Assembly: GCA_938041335.1 (NCBI GenBank)
Contig: CALIAF010000031.1
Span: 124,001 to 188,000 of the forward strand
Direction: 5' to 3'
DNA from: an uncultured Ulvibacter sp.
GTDB taxonomy: Bacteria; Bacteroidota; Bacteroidia; Flavobacteriales; Flavobacteriaceae
Length of the DNA: 64,000 nucleotides
Shown: positions 43,506 to 52,853 of the stretch, one piece after another
How positions within the stretch are numbered: position 1 is the first letter of the stretch
How the letters are laid out: each line of letters starts with the position of its first letter
Position numbers and translations under genes: made by a program
The notes under the pieces: generated by a model
What the model was told of the DNA's origin: nothing
Seen by the model: the letters and a program-made list of their open reading frames with translations, nothing else
The model's database searches: none

Positions 43506-45509
43506 CTATTCTAACATCTGTAGCTGTTCTTTCATTTTGTTCTTATAGTAAAAGTGAAATAACACATAAATAATAGGTCCTAAGAAAAGAATTAAAACGC
43601 CAATCCACGTATCAGACTTCTTCCCAATTTGTTTTTCAAATCGATTAAAATTGAGAATTGCTTTTACCATAAATATATAAAAGAGCAATAGCACAATTAA
43701 CCTGGATATCACAATAATGGTAGGTGAAATTTCCATGAAGTTCGTAGCAAAATGCGATAACTTTAGAGCGATGAATATTAAAAACGAAAGAACATAAAAT
43801 AATAATGAAACTCTAGAGTTTTTCAAAAAACTCAAATAAGATGATTCTGCTTCTTTATAATTATAGTTTTTATCTTCTTCTAATCCATCTAACTTAGATT
43901 GGTCAAAACCATTATCTTTTAATCTTGTGGCGGCAGCCCGCTGCATCTCTTCATTAAAGTGATGTGCTTCTGGGTTTTTTACAATTTCAATAAGTTCTGT
44001 AATATTTTTAGAAAGCACGATAGTTTTCTCTTGCTGCGTCAATAGGGCAGCGTGATCTCCAATCAATATGGCAGCATCTTTTTCTTTTTTTCCGAAGAGG
44101 CGCGCTATCCGTTGTCCAAACTGGTCAAAATCTACAATACCTTGATCTGTTGTAGCTCTATAGGTGAGCCAAATACTCAATGGAAGCATAATAAATGTGC
44201 TCAGCCACGTACCAATAAACGGATGGATAGATCCGTCTTCTGCACTATTTTTAGCAAAGATGCCTAAAAAGTGATAGGTTAGAAATAGCACAACCGCTAC
44301 AACCATTGGGAATCCCATCCCACCTTTACGAATAATGGCACCTAAAGGCGCTCCAATAAAGAACAAAATAATACAGGCGATGCCTAAAACAATTTTTTCA
44401 TGCAAGGCAATCTCATATTTATTGAGCCTTCTCACTTTTCTTTTAGAATCTGTCTTTTTACCTATAGCCGCTTGTATGGTTCCATTGGCATTATTAACAG
44501 CCATGGCTATGATATCTGCTCGTTGATGACCCGGAAAAACATCAAGAACAGAAGTAACCGTATCATTTACTGGAATACTTTTGGTCTTTTCGTCATTAAA
44601 CTTTACGCTTCCTGTGCGATAATACATGTTTTCTGCAAATCGCTCTACATCCTTGGAGTATGCATCAGATAAAGAATCTATAGAAGATGAAAGCTCCCCA
44701 ATATTATACATATTTTGATTACTAATATTATTCTCTTGGTCTACATCTTGATTATTAAGTGCGGTCAAGTCAATGTTTAAAGTATACTCCTCAAAATAGG
44801 TTTTAACAAAAGGTTCTCGTTGTTGTTTTTTGTAATCTTTCTCTACCAATTCTTGATAGTCATATCCATTTCTTAAAATGAGACTAAGGGTATTACTCCC
44901 TTCTTCACTGGTAAGTTCTCCTTTTTCTGCAATGGTTACCATAAGGTTACTAGAAGGGCGCTTCATGTTCTTTCGGTGAATGATAACCCCTTTTAAAAAT
45001 TCTCCATTTTCGCCAGACTTTTCATCTACCTTAATATTAATTTCTTCTCCTATCTGGTTAAACTGACCCTCTGCAATAACCATAGAAGGTTTAAACTGTT
45101 GAATATTTCGACGTAAGTTTTGCCATTTATACTCGGAGTATGGTATTACATTATTACTAAAGAAAAATGCCGTGATCCCTAGCAGAATAATAAAAACGGA
45201 GAGACTGCGCATAGCACGCTGTAATGAAATTCCAGTGGACTTCATGGCAGCAAACTCATAGCGCTCAGCAAAGCCACCAAATACCATTAAGGAGGTCACT
45301 AAAATACTTAGTGGTAATACGAGTGTAACAATACGTGGAGAGTAGAACCAAAGAAATTTTAAGATAATCCCAATGTCAAGATCCTTACCCGCTAGTTCAG
45401 AGATGTATAACCAAATACCTTGTAAGATAAATATGAACATTAAAATAATGAAGACGCTAAAAAACGTCTTCAAAAAGCTAACTAATATGTATCTATCCAG
45501 TATTTTCAA
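43506..45509 (-). CDS. LptF/LptG-family permease with long C-terminal extension
   Basis: 667 residues. The first 470 show the YjgP/YjgQ permease layout: MKILDRYILVSFLKTFFSVF, three N-terminal helices (LVLPLSILVTSLMVFGGFAE), a periplasmic beta-jellyroll, and three more helices (GIACIILFFIGAPLGAIIRK, GMGFPMVVAVVLFLTYHFLG). This is the lipopolysaccharide-export ABC permease. A 200-residue extension follows with a soluble part and four further helices. It lies 12 bp after the LolA-like gene and both concern outer-membrane assembly. Confidence 0.85.
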   Translation of the reverse strand: MKILDRYILVSFLKTFFSVFIILMFIFILQGIWLYISELAGKDLDIGIILKFLWFYSPRIVTLVLPLSILVTSLMVFGGFAERYEFAAMKSTGISLQRAMRSLSVFIILLGITAFFFSNNVIPYSEYKWQNLRRNIQQFKPSMVIAEGQFNQIGEEINIKVDEKSGENGEFLKGVIIHRKNMKRPSSNLMVTIAEKGELTSEEGSNTLSLILRNGYDYQELVEKDYKKQQREPFVKTYFEEYTLNIDLTALNNQDVDQENNISNQNMYNIGELSSSIDSLSDAYSKDVERFAENMYYRTGSVKFNDEKTKSIPVNDTVTSVLDVFPGHQRADIIAMAVNNANGTIQAAIGKKTDSKRKVRRLNKYEIALHEKIVLGIACIILFFIGAPLGAIIRKGGMGFPMVVAVVLFLTYHFLGIFAKNSAEDGSIHPFIGTWLSTFIMLPLSIWLTYRATTDQGIVDFDQFGQRIARLFGKKEKDAAILIGDHAALLTQQEKTIVLSKNITELIEIVKNPEAHHFNEEMQRAAATRLKDNGFDQSKLDGLEEDKNYNYKEAESSYLSFLKNSRVSLLFYVLSFLIFIALKLSHFATNFMEISPTIIVISRLIVLLLFYIFMVKAILNFNRFEKQIGKKSDTWIGVLILFLGPIIYVLFHFYYKNKMKEQLQMLE

Positions 45510-45521
45510 AAGAAAACGGGA

Positions 45522-46163
45522 CTAGTCTAATCTATTGATATAGTAGCCCTCTTTTGTATATTTTGCTTCGTCAAAGGTAAACATCGTTTTTGACAATGGT
45601 AGGTTGGTTTTAAAAGAGTTTACGGTCAAGGTGTATTTTGTCCCTTGTGTATCCGTCTGGATTAACCTATAAATGTGCTTGGTCTGCACATCAACTCCAA
45701 GAAGAATGTTTTTTATCTCTGCATTCGGGTCAATAGGAATGAGCTTTATATATTGAATTTTGCGTCCCTTAACATTTTGAAGAATGTCCTTTTTAAAAGT
45801 GAATCCCTCTTCGTAGAAGGTCAGCATACTGGAAGGAGTAATCTCTTTATCATCTTCTGGGTTATATGCGGAGATGGTCACTTCTTCATCTTCTGGAACG
45901 ATGGTGTAAATGTTTTTACCATCAAAGAGGCGTGATGTACCTAGCATATTAAGTACATATTTATCTCCAGCGAGTGTTACATTACCTTTGGTGTCTTGAT
46001 TAACACCCTCTTTCTCATTCGAAAGATTGTATTTAAATTCAATCTCAATATTATCATAAGATCTCACCTTCTGGGATACCTCATTTAACAATGATTTCAT
46101 ATCCTGTGCCTGTGCAAAGCTCACGCATAAAATGCTTACAAAAAGTACTATTAATTTTTTCAT
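45522..46163 (-). CDS. LolA-like outer-membrane lipoprotein carrier
   Basis: About 213 residues from MKKLIVLFVSILCVSFAQAQ (ATG 46163; the open frame continues upstream into the end of ftsK but the signal peptide fixes the start). The mature half-barrel fold has YDNIEIEFKYNLSNEKEG, GDKYVLNMLGTSRLFDGKNI, ITPSSMLTFYEEGF and LIPIDPNAEIKNILLGVD, as in LolA. It would shuttle lipoproteins across the periplasm. It sits between ftsK and the LptF-like gene, an arrangement common in Bacteroidota. Confidence 0.85.
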   Translation of the reverse strand: MKKLIVLFVSILCVSFAQAQDMKSLLNEVSQKVRSYDNIEIEFKYNLSNEKEGVNQDTKGNVTLAGDKYVLNMLGTSRLFDGKNIYTIVPEDEEVTISAYNPEDDKEITPSSMLTFYEEGFTFKKDILQNVKGRKIQYIKLIPIDPNAEIKNILLGVDVQTKHIYRLIQTDTQGTKYTLTVNSFKTNLPLSKTMFTFDEAKYTKEGYYINRLD

Positions 46164-46200
46164 CTTTATTAATGTTCTTAATTCTGAAATAGTAAAAATT

Positions 46201-48558
46201 TTATTCATTATCTAGATGCAGTCTTAGTGCTTCTAGGGTTGGGACTAACACTTGCCTCGCTTTACTACCTTCAAAAGGTCCTACAATACCACCAGCTTCT
46301 AATTGATCAATAATTCTTCCAGCTCTGTTGTATCCTAATTTAAGTTTACGTTGCAATAAAGAAGCACTTCCTTGCTGAGCTATCACTAGCACTTCTGCCG
46401 CTTCTTTATAGAGTTTGTCTCGTTCATTTATGTTATTATCAAGATGTGTGCCACCACCATCTTCACCTACGTATTCTGGTAATAAATATGCGTCAGGATA
46501 TGCTTTTTGTGCACCAATAAAGTCTGTTATGGCCTCTACTTCTGGGGTGTCTACAAATGCGCATTGCACTCTAGTAAGTTCGTTGCCAGAGGTATAAAGC
46601 ATATCTCCACGTCCTATTAATTGGTCTGCACCACCACTATCTAAAATGGTTCTAGAATCTATCTTACTCGTTACTCTAAATGCAATTCTCGCCGGGAAGT
46701 TCGCCTTTATGATACCCGTGATCACGTTTACAGAAGGTCTTTGAGTTGCTACTATTAAATGAATCCCAATGGCCCGTGCAAGCTGCGCCAGTCTGGCAAT
46801 TGGTGTTTCTACCTCTTTACCAGCGGTCATTATTAAATCTGCAAATTCGTCAATGACTAAAACAATATACGGCAGGTATTTATGTCCATTTTCTGGATTT
46901 AATTTGCGTTGTTTAAATTTAGTGTTGTATTCCTTAATGTTGCGCACCATGGCGTCTTTAAGTAAATCATACCGAGCGTCCATTTCAATACACAAGGAGT
47001 TAAGTGTATGAACCACTTTTGTAGTATCTGTAATGATGGCTTCTTCTGTGTCTGGTAATTTTGCGAGATAATGACGCTCTATTTTATTGAAAAGCGTTAA
47101 TTCTACTTTTTTAGGATCTACTAGAACAAACTTAACTTCTGCAGGATGTTTCTTATACAGCAGTGATGTCAGGATTGCATTAAGACCAACAGACTTTCCT
47201 TGTCCTGTAGCACCGGCCATTAAAAGGTGGGGCATTCTAGCAAGATCTACCACAAAAGTCTCGTTGCTAATGGTTTTACCTAGTGTAATGGGTAACTCCA
47301 TCTCTGCGTTTTGAAACTTCGGTGATGCCACCGCAGATCGCATAGATACAATTTTTGGGTCTTTATTAGGTACTTCAATACCAATGGTTCCACGACCCGG
47401 AATAGGAGCGATGATACGAATCCCTAATGCCGATAGTGACAGTGCAATGTCATCTTCAAGGTTCTTTATTTTTGAGATACGAACTCCAGCTTCTGGCACG
47501 ATTTCATATAAGGTAACGGTTGGTCCAACCGTAGCCTTTATATTTGCAATCCCAATTTTATAATTGTTTAAGGTTTCAACAATCCTATTTTTGTTTTCCT
47601 CTAATTCTTCTTGATTGATTGTAATTCCTTGTCCTTTCGTATAGTCTTTTAAGAGATCTATGGTAGGGAATTTAAAATTACTCAATTCTAATGTTGGGTC
47701 AAATTGCCCAAAATCTTCTACTAGTTTATTACTTAGTTTTTCTTCGACGGTTTCTTCTATTGGAGCTTCTACCTCCATAGCTACATCGTCTGTCTTAGTT
47801 TTAATTATAATTTTTTCAAGAGGTGGCTTAGGTGTCGTGACTTCTAAGGGTTGACTCACTGCAGTTTTAATAATGGGTTTTACCAGTGCATTTTCTTCTT
47901 TTATAGTCGCAGTTGTTGGTGTTGCGTTCCCCTCTTCATTATCATTAAAGTCTGAAACAATCTCGTCTTTTTTACTTTTAAAAGCTGCAGCTACTTTTTG
48001 CGGCGTTAGTTTTAATCTTAATACTAAATAAACAATCGCAAGAAACGTCATTACTAAGATGGCTCCAATAAGCCCTAAATAATCTTGCAGTAGATCATTT
48101 ATTTCAAAACCTATCACTCCAGAGAGTAATGAGTTCGTATTTGAAAAGAAACCAAAGAATACAGAAAGCCATATCATTAATAGCATTCCCCAGAACCAAA
48201 ATTTCTTTAAGCCTTTTTTCGCATAATCAAAAAAGTAATAGATACCTGTAAGTGTCACAAGAGATGCCAGAATAAATGCTGCCACTCCAAAACCTTTGTA
48301 TACAAAAAGGTCACCCAACCAACTACCCCCTTTACTGAGCCAGTTTTTTGTTATGGCCTCACGATCTCCAAGTACTGTAAGTTCACTTTGATCTGTCTGC
48401 CAAGAGAAAAAATAAGAAACAAATGAGAATAGAAGGATAAGACCAAGCAATAGTAAAAAACTCCCTAACAGTATTTTTTGCTGCTTAGAGAGTGCCATCG
48501 TAATAGGTTTACGAGGAGTTTTTGTCTTAGTTGTTGTTTTCTTTTTTGCTTTCGCCAT
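46201..48558 (-). CDS. ftsK: DNA translocase FtsK/SpoIIIE
   Basis: 785 residues. Four N-terminal membrane helices (GSFLLLLGLILLFSFVSYFF and others), a charged linker, then the motor: Walker A GATGQGKSVGLN, Walker B YIVLVIDEFADLIM, and ATQRPSVNVITGIIKANFPA. The C-terminal gamma winged helix (KLGYNRAGRIIDQLEAGGIV) recognises orienting DNA sequences. It pumps chromosome DNA at the division septum. First gene of the ftsK-lolA-lptF group. Confidence 0.95.
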   Translation of the reverse strand: MAKAKKKTTTKTKTPRKPITMALSKQQKILLGSFLLLLGLILLFSFVSYFFSWQTDQSELTVLGDREAITKNWLSKGGSWLGDLFVYKGFGVAAFILASLVTLTGIYYFFDYAKKGLKKFWFWGMLLMIWLSVFFGFFSNTNSLLSGVIGFEINDLLQDYLGLIGAILVMTFLAIVYLVLRLKLTPQKVAAAFKSKKDEIVSDFNDNEEGNATPTTATIKEENALVKPIIKTAVSQPLEVTTPKPPLEKIIIKTKTDDVAMEVEAPIEETVEEKLSNKLVEDFGQFDPTLELSNFKFPTIDLLKDYTKGQGITINQEELEENKNRIVETLNNYKIGIANIKATVGPTVTLYEIVPEAGVRISKIKNLEDDIALSLSALGIRIIAPIPGRGTIGIEVPNKDPKIVSMRSAVASPKFQNAEMELPITLGKTISNETFVVDLARMPHLLMAGATGQGKSVGLNAILTSLLYKKHPAEVKFVLVDPKKVELTLFNKIERHYLAKLPDTEEAIITDTTKVVHTLNSLCIEMDARYDLLKDAMVRNIKEYNTKFKQRKLNPENGHKYLPYIVLVIDEFADLIMTAGKEVETPIARLAQLARAIGIHLIVATQRPSVNVITGIIKANFPARIAFRVTSKIDSRTILDSGGADQLIGRGDMLYTSGNELTRVQCAFVDTPEVEAITDFIGAQKAYPDAYLLPEYVGEDGGGTHLDNNINERDKLYKEAAEVLVIAQQGSASLLQRKLKLGYNRAGRIIDQLEAGGIVGPFEGSKARQVLVPTLEALRLHLDNE

Positions 48559-48636
48559 TTAGCGTGATTTGTCTATTAACAAAAATACATATTTTGTAAA
48601 CGTTAAGATTGGGTTTAGATTTTAAAATTTCTACAA

Positions 48637-51132
48637 TTAATTAACTAAAAGTTTTTTTGAGAATACAATCTCATTCTCGTCAGAGAGCCCATCAATAATG
48701 TATAGGCCACGGGATAAGGCGTCAATTAATATTGTGGACTGTAAGTTTTCAAAATCTGCAGGTTGCTCTAGTATAATTTGGCCTAAAAGATTTACAATGC
48801 GAATGGAAGTTGCCGCACAATCACAATAGACGGTAGTTTCTATAGTTGCAGGATTAGGCACTATTAAAATTTCAGAAGGTCTAAGTACAACTCTTGGATT
48901 AACTTCTGCCCAAAACGATGCCCATGGGCGAGCTTGCTTAATGCTTAAATAGTTGTCACTCGTTATTTTATATTCGATATCCACAGCAAATGTATCATTA
49001 CCAACTGCATCATATAAAATAGCAAACTCATCGTGAATGGTAGTTAAGTATTCTCGAAGTTGGTTTCTGTAATTTTTATTTAATAAAAGTACGCCATTAG
49101 GTACTTGATTTGAATACCTGATTATGGTATAATCATTTTCTGATTGCTCCATCTTATTTAATAATAACTCTTCTGGAATGGATTGAGCTTCTGGATTAGT
49201 GATAAGGTCTTCTCCTGCTTGCGTATTAAGATAAAAAGTGTTCTCTGTATTGAAAATCGGGTCTGTACTAATACCTACTCCGTTCGCTTTTTCATCACTA
49301 AAATTGGGGTGACAGAGTATACCCATAGAAGCTTCAAAATGATTTACTCTATAATAATCTCGTGCGTCAAAGGCTCTAAAATTCCACATACTTGCATATA
49401 CTTGTTTTATGGACTTAGAGATATGTCCTTCATCGGGGTGTTGCGTTTTTGAGCTATATAAGCCTGCACCACTAAATCCAGGTAAATCTTCATTATTCGT
49501 GCTGGATCTGCACCTAATTGAAGTTCCTGGAGGAAAACTACCATGCATACTTTGAAGTCGATCAAGCATCCATTGCGGCATTTCTCCATTTTTAATATCA
49601 TCTCTTAATGTATCCAGCATGGCTAATCGGGTATCGAGATCGTTTATAAAATCTGGATTTTGAATCATCAAAGCTATCTGATTAAAAAACCCATTAAACT
49701 TCATGAACTCCTGATAAAAATAAAAGGGAATTCCATAGCCATTTGGGATCGTTTGGTCTGGAAAACCAAAAGTTCTCATCGTAGCTACGTTCGCGCACTT
49801 GGCGCCAAAGCCATCAGACATATCAAATGTGATATCATCTAAGGGTATGATGGATTCGTAAGATAAATTTAAAGGAGGATGTTGTTCTTCTTGCGGTCTT
49901 AGACTTTCATGCCAAGCATTTACCTCTTCTAGCGTTGCTTCTCTAATAAAATATTGTTCTTGCGTTACTTTATAATATACATAGCGATCCACGAGAAGCT
50001 GCAATTCTTCTATATCTAAAGGGTTTTTTATATAACTATTTGGAATATTATCTCGAATAGCCCGTAAATTAACGTGAGATAGCGGAGTTTGGGTAAATGA
50101 TGAGATGATACCACCTACTCGCGGTAAATTATTAGGGATGGCTTCATAAATCACAATATCTCGGGCTCCAGGCGTTTCTTCTAAGTCCATAACCCTTAAC
50201 AGACCAAAACCTTGCGATTCATGCAATGCTAAATATTCAAGGTCTGCATATATTTCGTTTTCCTGTAAAATTTTCACTCTAGAATTGTCAAAAGCCTCTT
50301 GCTCTTCATAATAGTCTTCTTCGCTATTTTCGGTTATTAAGTATGTAAGGTTGTTCTTTAGAAATGGCATATTAGCTGCAAGTACTTCATTAGTTCTTTG
50401 TATTACCTCAAAAGGCTTTCCTAAGCCTTGGCTATAAGCAAAACTAAAAACTCCAGTATTGCCATTTTCTGCAATTACATTGGGATAGTAAATGATCTCA
50501 CCATTAACGTGATCTTCTTGTGAAATATTTATACCTATTGCATCATAAAATTGCCAGTGCAATGGATGTGTGTTTGTATTAATAAAGTAGATTTTTGGCT
50601 TTTCTGAAAGAACATCTATAATACCAAACTTTACAAATTCTCTATTATCTAAAAAAGGCGCCCAAGGTATTTCTACACCTTCTACAGACATTTCATTATA
50701 GACTCCTAAGTTTGTAAGATTGGTCAATCCATTAATAATAGCCATCTCTGTGGCAGAATTAATGGGGCTTTGTAAAGGAGTGTTATTGAACTCTGAAATG
50801 TCATCCAAACCATCGATATCGGTATCATTTGGATTATTAATTGAATATTCTAATATTTTATAATGACTTTCTGGGTAGTTGTGAAGAGGCTCAGAAATGA
50901 TCGTTGTACCTTCTTGTCCTATAGTCATAGAAGTGCTTTCGGTGAAGTCTGCGCCAGGATTATGTCTCACCTTTAGTATGTAGTAATGATTTGGTGTAGA
51001 AGCAACCTCTATAGAGACTTGTTCAAATTCATTTATCGCAAAATTAAGAAAAGGTACTTCTTGACCAATTGCAATTGCGTTCAAACAAAGAAGAAGAATC
51101 GTTGCAATATATCTCAAGAGTAAAAGCTTCAT
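48637..51132 (-). CDS. Secreted PEP/pyruvate-dikinase-like protein with type IX sorting domain
   Basis: 831 residues. Signal peptide YIATILLLCLNAIAIGQ; then a beta-rich region with NDTDIDGLDDISEFN (calcium-type repeat); a phosphohistidine-like segment SSFTQTPLSHVNLRA with His353; a nucleotide-binding domain of the PPDK/PEP-synthase N-terminal type (SDGFGAKCANVATMRTFG, then RCRSSTNNEDLPGFSGAG at about 545); and a C-terminal type IX sorting domain starting ILIVPNPATIETTVY and ending VFSKKLLVN. The His-domain-before-ATP-domain order resembles glucan water dikinases. Export of such an ATP-dependent fold is odd; substrate unknown. Confidence 0.78.
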   Translation of the reverse strand: MKLLLLRYIATILLLCLNAIAIGQEVPFLNFAINEFEQVSIEVASTPNHYYILKVRHNPGADFTESTSMTIGQEGTTIISEPLHNYPESHYKILEYSINNPNDTDIDGLDDISEFNNTPLQSPINSATEMAIINGLTNLTNLGVYNEMSVEGVEIPWAPFLDNREFVKFGIIDVLSEKPKIYFINTNTHPLHWQFYDAIGINISQEDHVNGEIIYYPNVIAENGNTGVFSFAYSQGLGKPFEVIQRTNEVLAANMPFLKNNLTYLITENSEEDYYEEQEAFDNSRVKILQENEIYADLEYLALHESQGFGLLRVMDLEETPGARDIVIYEAIPNNLPRVGGIISSFTQTPLSHVNLRAIRDNIPNSYIKNPLDIEELQLLVDRYVYYKVTQEQYFIREATLEEVNAWHESLRPQEEQHPPLNLSYESIIPLDDITFDMSDGFGAKCANVATMRTFGFPDQTIPNGYGIPFYFYQEFMKFNGFFNQIALMIQNPDFINDLDTRLAMLDTLRDDIKNGEMPQWMLDRLQSMHGSFPPGTSIRCRSSTNNEDLPGFSGAGLYSSKTQHPDEGHISKSIKQVYASMWNFRAFDARDYYRVNHFEASMGILCHPNFSDEKANGVGISTDPIFNTENTFYLNTQAGEDLITNPEAQSIPEELLLNKMEQSENDYTIIRYSNQVPNGVLLLNKNYRNQLREYLTTIHDEFAILYDAVGNDTFAVDIEYKITSDNYLSIKQARPWASFWAEVNPRVVLRPSEILIVPNPATIETTVYCDCAATSIRIVNLLGQIILEQPADFENLQSTILIDALSRGLYIIDGLSDENEIVFSKKLLVN

Positions 51133-51213
51133 CTTTGATTTATTTATTACCTAAAGGTACCAAAAATAATATCGAGACAAAACGCTTTAGTAAAAGTCAA
51201 ATTTGCAACGAAA

Positions 51214-51771
51214 TCATTGCTTGGAGCTTTCTTCAATTCTCTCTTTTACAAAAGAAACAATCCTATCAAAAACTTCTTTGCCTACTTCGCTTTCGGCAAG
51301 AATATAACTACTATGTAAGCCTTCTGAAAAGTCTAAAAATAACTTGGAATCAATAAGTCGATATCCTTTAAATACAGTCCATTTTATAGTGGTTTCAATT
51401 CTATGGTCTTTGTAATAAAAGGCGTCTGGTTTAAATTCCCATACTATTGTTTCATTATCATTAATAAAACTATCAATTTCACTTAGTACTGCAGTGTCGT
51501 ACGTCTTCTTTTTCTTTTTGTACATGAAATAATAGTTGATAATAATGATCAAACTATAGAAGCAGATTCCCAGCATTGCATAGCCTAATGGGTTGTAGTC
51601 GTAAATAAACAAACCTGCTAAAACACCTGCGAGTAATGTGAAAATAAAATTGGTCTTTACCTTTTTAATGTTTGTTACCCATGCGGTATCCCAGTTTAGT
51701 GTCGTATGTTCTTTAAATAGCGCTTCGTCGAAATGAAACTGAAATTTCAAATTGTGATGAGCGTTTTCCAT
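51214..51771 (-). CDS. YcxB-like membrane protein
   Basis: 185 residues with two central membrane helices (FIFTLLAGVLAGLFIYDY and GYAMLGICFYSLIIIINYYF) and a C-terminal beta domain (IVWEFKPDAFYYKDHRIETT, GYRLIDSKLFLDF, YILAESEVG) as in the YcxB-like family. Function unknown. It begins immediately after the dgkA stop (no gap). Confidence 0.6.
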   Translation of the reverse strand: MENAHHNLKFQFHFDEALFKEHTTLNWDTAWVTNIKKVKTNFIFTLLAGVLAGLFIYDYNPLGYAMLGICFYSLIIIINYYFMYKKKKKTYDTAVLSEIDSFINDNETIVWEFKPDAFYYKDHRIETTIKWTVFKGYRLIDSKLFLDFSEGLHSSYILAESEVGKEVFDRIVSFVKERIEESSKQ

Positions 51772-52140
51772 TTAAATCCACCCAAATTTTGGAAAATAAA
51801 TAATACAGGCAACTATTACTGCTGCAATTGCTGCAAAGAATACTGCACCTGCCGCTACATCTTTTATGTAGCCTATTTTGTTGTGAAAATCCGGATGTAC
51901 AAAATTTGCTATTTCTTCTGCAGCAGTATTTAAGCCTTCTGCAGTCATCACAAGACCTATTGCAAAAATCTGGAACATCCATTCTGTGCTAGATATTTCA
52001 AAGTAGAAACCAGCAATTGTAATCACTATTGCAATAAAAAATTGAACTTGGATGCTCGCTTCATTTTTAAGAAGCAACAGCGCACCTTTAGTAGCATAAA
52101 AGCATCCTTTTAGTCTTTTACCCAGAAATGAATTCCACAT
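51772..52140 (-). CDS. dgkA: Diacylglycerol/undecaprenol kinase (DgkA type)
   Basis: 122 residues with three membrane helices. FYATKGALLLLKNEASIQVQ, the active-site stretch EGLNTAAEEIANFVHPDFHN and IKDVAAGAVF are the DgkA signature. In Gram-negative species it recycles diacylglycerol; undecaprenol is the substrate in some relatives. The start overlaps the tpx stop (TAATG). Confidence 0.92.
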   Translation of the reverse strand: MWNSFLGKRLKGCFYATKGALLLLKNEASIQVQFFIAIVITIAGFYFEISSTEWMFQIFAIGLVMTAEGLNTAAEEIANFVHPDFHNKIGYIKDVAAGAVFFAAIAAVIVACIIYFPKFGWI

Positions 52141-52640
52141 TATAATAGCGCCTTTAATGCAGATGAATAGTTAGGTTCTTGTCCTATTTCTGGCACTTGT
52201 TCTGTATACAATACCTTGTCATTTTCATCTAGAACAATTATAGCTCTTGAGTGTAAGCCATCAAATGCGCCTCCGTTAATAGTAACGCCGTAGTCTACAC
52301 CAAAACTACCATCTTTAAAGTCGCTAAGCATGCTTACGTTTTCTAAGCCTTCTGCGCCACAAAAACGGGCTTGAGCAAAGGGTAAATCTCTAGAAATACA
52401 AATAACTGCTGTGTTTTCTAATGCACTTGCTTCTTCGTTAAATTTTCTAGCAGAAGCAGCGCAAACACCTGTATCCACGCTAGGAAAGATGTTTAATATT
52501 TTACGTTGTCCTTTATAATCTGAAAGCCTCTTAGCGGTTAGATCATTTGCAGCGAGTATAAAGCTTGGTGCAGTGGTATGTGTTTGCGGAAGTTCGCCAA
52601 TAGTTTCTGTTGCGTTTCCTCCTAATGTGATATGAGCCAT
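52140..52640 (-). CDS. tpx: Thiol peroxidase
   Basis: About 166 residues from MAHITLGGN (ATG 52640; the open frame extends further upstream without a good start). FPSVDTGVCAASARKFNEEA carries the peroxidatic Cys, and FAQARFCGAEG the resolving Cys, as in 2-Cys Tpx. It reduces lipid and hydrogen peroxides using thioredoxin. Coupled to dgkA. Confidence 0.93.
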   Translation of the reverse strand: MAHITLGGNATETIGELPQTHTTAPSFILAANDLTAKRLSDYKGQRKILNIFPSVDTGVCAASARKFNEEASALENTAVICISRDLPFAQARFCGAEGLENVSMLSDFKDGSFGVDYGVTINGGAFDGLHSRAIIVLDENDKVLYTEQVPEIGQEPNYSSALKALL

Positions 52641-52853
52641 TGTTTTTTTGTTTAATATTTCCGAAGATAAAAATAAGGATACCGTAGCAATAATTTGATA
52701 AGAATCGAGCAAAAGAAAAGCACACGCTCAAAATAATATAATTGTACAATTTTTTATTTTTTTAATTATAATCATTACAATTAAAAAAAAAGCGATTACA
52801 TAAAGTAACCGCTCTTTCCAACTATTTATAATTAAATCTAATAATGAATTGTA

